This document shows, piece after piece, positions 62,451 to 64,000 of a DNA stretch of 64,000 nt (the stretch's first letter is position 1; every line of letters begins with the position of its first letter). Below the pieces are notes generated by a model. That model was not told the origin of the DNA. It worked only from the letters and a program-made list of their open reading frames with translations, and ran no database searches. Made by a program: the position numbers and the translations under genes. Location: the NCBI GenBank assembly GCA_020637635.1, contig JACKKB010000004.1, positions 62,001 through 126,000 of the forward strand. Direction: 5' to 3'. The stretch is from Albidovulum sp. Its GTDB lineage: Bacteria > Pseudomonadota > Alphaproteobacteria > Rhodobacterales > Rhodobacteraceae.

Positions 62451-62966
62451 TCACGGTCCGGGCGCGCCGTCGATCTCTTCCCCTGCGCTTCCGGGCTGAA
62501 GATCAAAATTGTCCCGGTATCTGGCGAAGAGCTTGTCTACCTCGTCGATACGGAAATACCGGAGCTTCGCCGTTTTGCTCGTCGGCTTGTCGCGGCGCGC
62601 GTACCGGTCGGCCTCGCTGCGCGGCACCAAATAGATCATCCGGTTCAGGCTGTCCTCACCGGAGAGAAGCACGATCGCCAGCCAGTCGAAATGGTCGGTC
62701 TCGTTATAGTCGACGAAGGCGGCTCCCCGCTTCCACGTCCGAGACTTCACCGAGATGCGCTGCGCCAGCGCGCCGACCGGTTGGGCGATGACGTCATAGT
62801 GCGGCCAGTTGTCGGGAACCTTGAGCGCCGGAATGCCGGCCAGTGTCAGCTCGGCGGCTACCAGCATTTCGCAAGCGTCGCCCATCTGCTTCGAGGTAAA
62901 GCGCCGCGACGACGCCGGTGCGGTACGCCCCGTCTCTTTGCCTACATCCGTTTCTTGTCCCGTCAT
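62451..62966 (-). CDS. PD-(D/E)XK nuclease-like hypothetical protein
   Basis: A 171-residue protein. SKQMGDACEMLVAAELTLAGIPALKVPDNWPHYDVIAQP … QRISVKSRTWKR has the order expected of the restriction-endonuclease-like fold: a helix with Glu, a strand with Asp (YDV), then (I/V)-S-V-K as the E/D-x-K position, although the usual acidic residue before x-K is Ser here. The C-terminus has ALFARYRDNFDLQ-like helices. Holliday-junction-resolvase-like or restriction-like activity is possible; the atypical SVKS makes catalysis uncertain. Confidence 0.6.
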   Translation of the reverse strand: MTGQETDVGKETGRTAPASSRRFTSKQMGDACEMLVAAELTLAGIPALKVPDNWPHYDVIAQPVGALAQRISVKSRTWKRGAAFVDYNETDHFDWLAIVLLSGEDSLNRMIYLVPRSEADRYARRDKPTSKTAKLRYFRIDEVDKLFARYRDNFDLQPGSAGEEIDGAPGP

Positions 62967-63085
62967 CGGCCATCCGGATTCATTCGATCAGTGACGGCAT
63001 GGCGCCTTGCACCGATCGCGAAGTCAAGCCGAATGTCACTGATCGTCTGTAGACCGCATGACGACATGGCGGTGTCTCTCCGGAT

Positions 63086-63292
63086 ATGGAAGATGTCCGC
63101 AACCGCCTCGCACAGAACCTGCGATAGCTGCGCCAGGCAAAGGGCCTGAGCCAGGAGGCTTTTGCCGATGAGGCAGGTCTCCACCGGACCTATATCAGCG
63201 ATCTCGAACGTGCCTCGCGTAATCCGACCATCACGGTCGTCGCGAAGATCGCGAAGGCTCTCGAGGTCCAGATCGGCGATGTGCTGGATTAG
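63086..63292 (+). pseudogene. XRE-family regulator with an in-frame TAG
   Basis: The frame reads MEDVRNRLAQNLR, TAG (63125-63127), then LRQAKGLSQEAFADEAGLHRTYISDLERASRNPTITVVAKIAKALEV, and stops at 63290-63292. The HTH of a 68-residue XRE/controller-type protein is complete apart from the stop. No alternative start lies between the stop and the HTH. It is divergent from the nuclease-like gene, 119 bases away. It is a nonsense allele, or suppressed, or a sequence error; a CGG or AAG codon is usual there. Confidence 0.8.
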
Positions 63293-63407
63293 CAAGTCCG
63301 GGACCGTCGTCGAAACCCCTCCATGAAATGAATGCGAGGGTGCGTTGCCGCTGCGGGCGAAATCGCGAATCCCTGCGGCCCGCGCAAACGGGCCGCAGGA
63401 GGGGCAT

Positions 63408-63848
63408 TCAGTACCTACCTTTCATCAGGTGGATGTGGGCATCGAGAACCTCCTCGAGATCCCGGTCCGGCTCCTTTCGGACGTCTTCAACGATGTTCTG
63501 GAGCATTTCGATGAGGCGGATTGTCGGATGCCGGCGCTTTCGTTCGCCAACTGCCCAGTCTTCCAGCTGCAACCAGAGTTTCATATACGCCACTTTGCCC
63601 TTCATGGCGTTCATGGCGATGGAGAACATAATTGCCTCGCTGATCGTGACCTTCCGGATACCCGCCGGCGTCTTCATGTCCATGATCGTGTCCGCAACCA
63701 TAAGAACATCCTTATATCGCTGAGACGGGGTCGGAGCACGCCGCGACCGGCGCGGCCGCCCCCTCGGATTGCCGGACTGACCTGGTTTGAAGCGATGCTT
63801 CTCCGGGGGACGCCCGTAACCGACCTTGTCGTCGTTATCCTCGCTCAT
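63408..63848 (-). CDS. DUF5681 domain protein
   Basis: A 146-residue basic protein. GYGRPPEKHRFKPGQSGNPRGRPR near residue 10 is the DUF5681 signature, found in many proteobacterial islands next to DNA methyltransferases and ParB-like genes. The rest is helical (ISEAIMFSIAMNAMKGKVAYMKLWLQLEDWA). Its start overlaps the methyltransferase stop (63845-63848), so the two are co-translated. The function of the family is unknown. Confidence 0.85.
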   Translation of the reverse strand: MSEDNDDKVGYGRPPEKHRFKPGQSGNPRGRPRRSRRAPTPSQRYKDVLMVADTIMDMKTPAGIRKVTISEAIMFSIAMNAMKGKVAYMKLWLQLEDWAVGERKRRHPTIRLIEMLQNIVEDVRKEPDRDLEEVLDAHIHLMKGRY

Positions 63849-64000
63849 GCCGCGTCCTCCCCGGCCTCTGTCGCAAGCCTCTCTGCCGCGACGGCGTCAA
63901 AACTCCGGCCGTCTTCGGCCAGAACCGCGCCCAGTTTGCAGACGCGATGCATCCGCGTGATGATCGTGTCGCAATAGGCCGGGTCGATCTCGACCCCGTA
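63845..64000 (-). CDS. C-terminal end of a DNA modification methyltransferase (partial)
   Basis: Reading from the window edge gives YGVEIDPAYCDTIITRM, then LAEDGRSFDAVAAERLATE and a TGA at 63845-63847. G-(V/I)-E-I-D-P-x-Y-C/A is the conserved end motif of N4/N6 DNA methyltransferases of the type fused to ParB-like nuclease domains. Only 51 residues are inside the window; the N-terminal catalytic part is not seen. It precedes the DUF5681 gene with a 4-base overlap. Confidence 0.72.
   Translation of the reverse strand, partial: YGVEIDPAYCDTIITRMHRVCKLGAVLAEDGRSFDAVAAERLATEAGEDAA

Overview
The window is GC-rich DNA from an alphaproteobacterium, most likely a member of the Rhodobacterales. This rests on the hom-glpX-recJ and dnaG-rpoD orders, a heterotetrameric sarcosine oxidase operon (soxBDAG), a full-length pyruvate carboxylase, and a short intergenic repeat of the Rhodobacteraceae type. 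The whole window was read by eye; no search was run.

Layout. (1) 1-4470: core genes hom, glpX and recJ. (2) 4512-16959: an intact tRNA-Glu(TTC) followed by a 12.4-kb integrated element bounded by a 21-bp direct repeat of the tRNA 3' end. It carries a tyrosine integrase, an AlpA-like regulator, a VapE-type primase-helicase, small and large terminase, portal, a protease-capsid fusion, a gpW-like connector and a DUF2190 protein. It has no tail or lysis genes. This is the gene content of a capsid-forming phage satellite (cf-PICI-like) rather than a complete prophage. It also has an iteron cluster beside the primase gene, inverted arm-type repeats at both ends, and a two-gene membrane-protein cassette. 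(3) 16960-18670: a decayed strip with the C-terminal relic of a second integrase, a small membrane protein, a PPK2 relic and a small secreted protein. (4) 18773-22827: rpoD and dnaG. (5) 22878-28091: soxBDAG with three dyads upstream. (6) 28092-38197: acyl-CoA synthetase, BON-LysM protein, UvrD/PcrA helicase, an FMN alpha-hydroxy-acid oxidase, pyruvate carboxylase and tRNA-Gly(GCC). (7) 38528-48844: a surface-glycan locus for a nonulosonic (legionaminic-type) acid, with two adjacent GT30 (WaaA-like) transferases, two RgpF-like proteins and a sulfotransferase. (8) 49017-57220: mobA, a TusA-like protein, a cupin, rplY, an MFS transporter, lldD with a perfect upstream palindrome, trpA, pagL, ychF and a phasin. 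(9) 57279-64000: tRNA-Ser(GCT), then a less GC-rich island with a HEPN-LOTUS candidate RNase, an IS427-like element sitting in the stop codon of a large serine recombinase, DUF2924 and DUF3489 genes, a PD-(D/E)XK-like protein, an XRE regulator with an in-frame stop, a DUF5681 protein and the end of a DNA methyltransferase.

How the genes work together. The satellite could excise (Int/AlpA), replicate (primase plus iterons), build and fill its own capsids (protease-capsid, portal, terminase) and would need tails from a helper phage. The sugar locus would make a CMP-activated nonulosonic acid (NeuC, NeuB and the cytidylyltransferase) and attach it to a surface glycan. The upstream Leg dehydratase, aminotransferase and acetyltransferase are not in this window. 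The 57-64 kb island looks like a recombinase-driven cassette whose coding frames carry several lesions, and some of these may be sequence errors.
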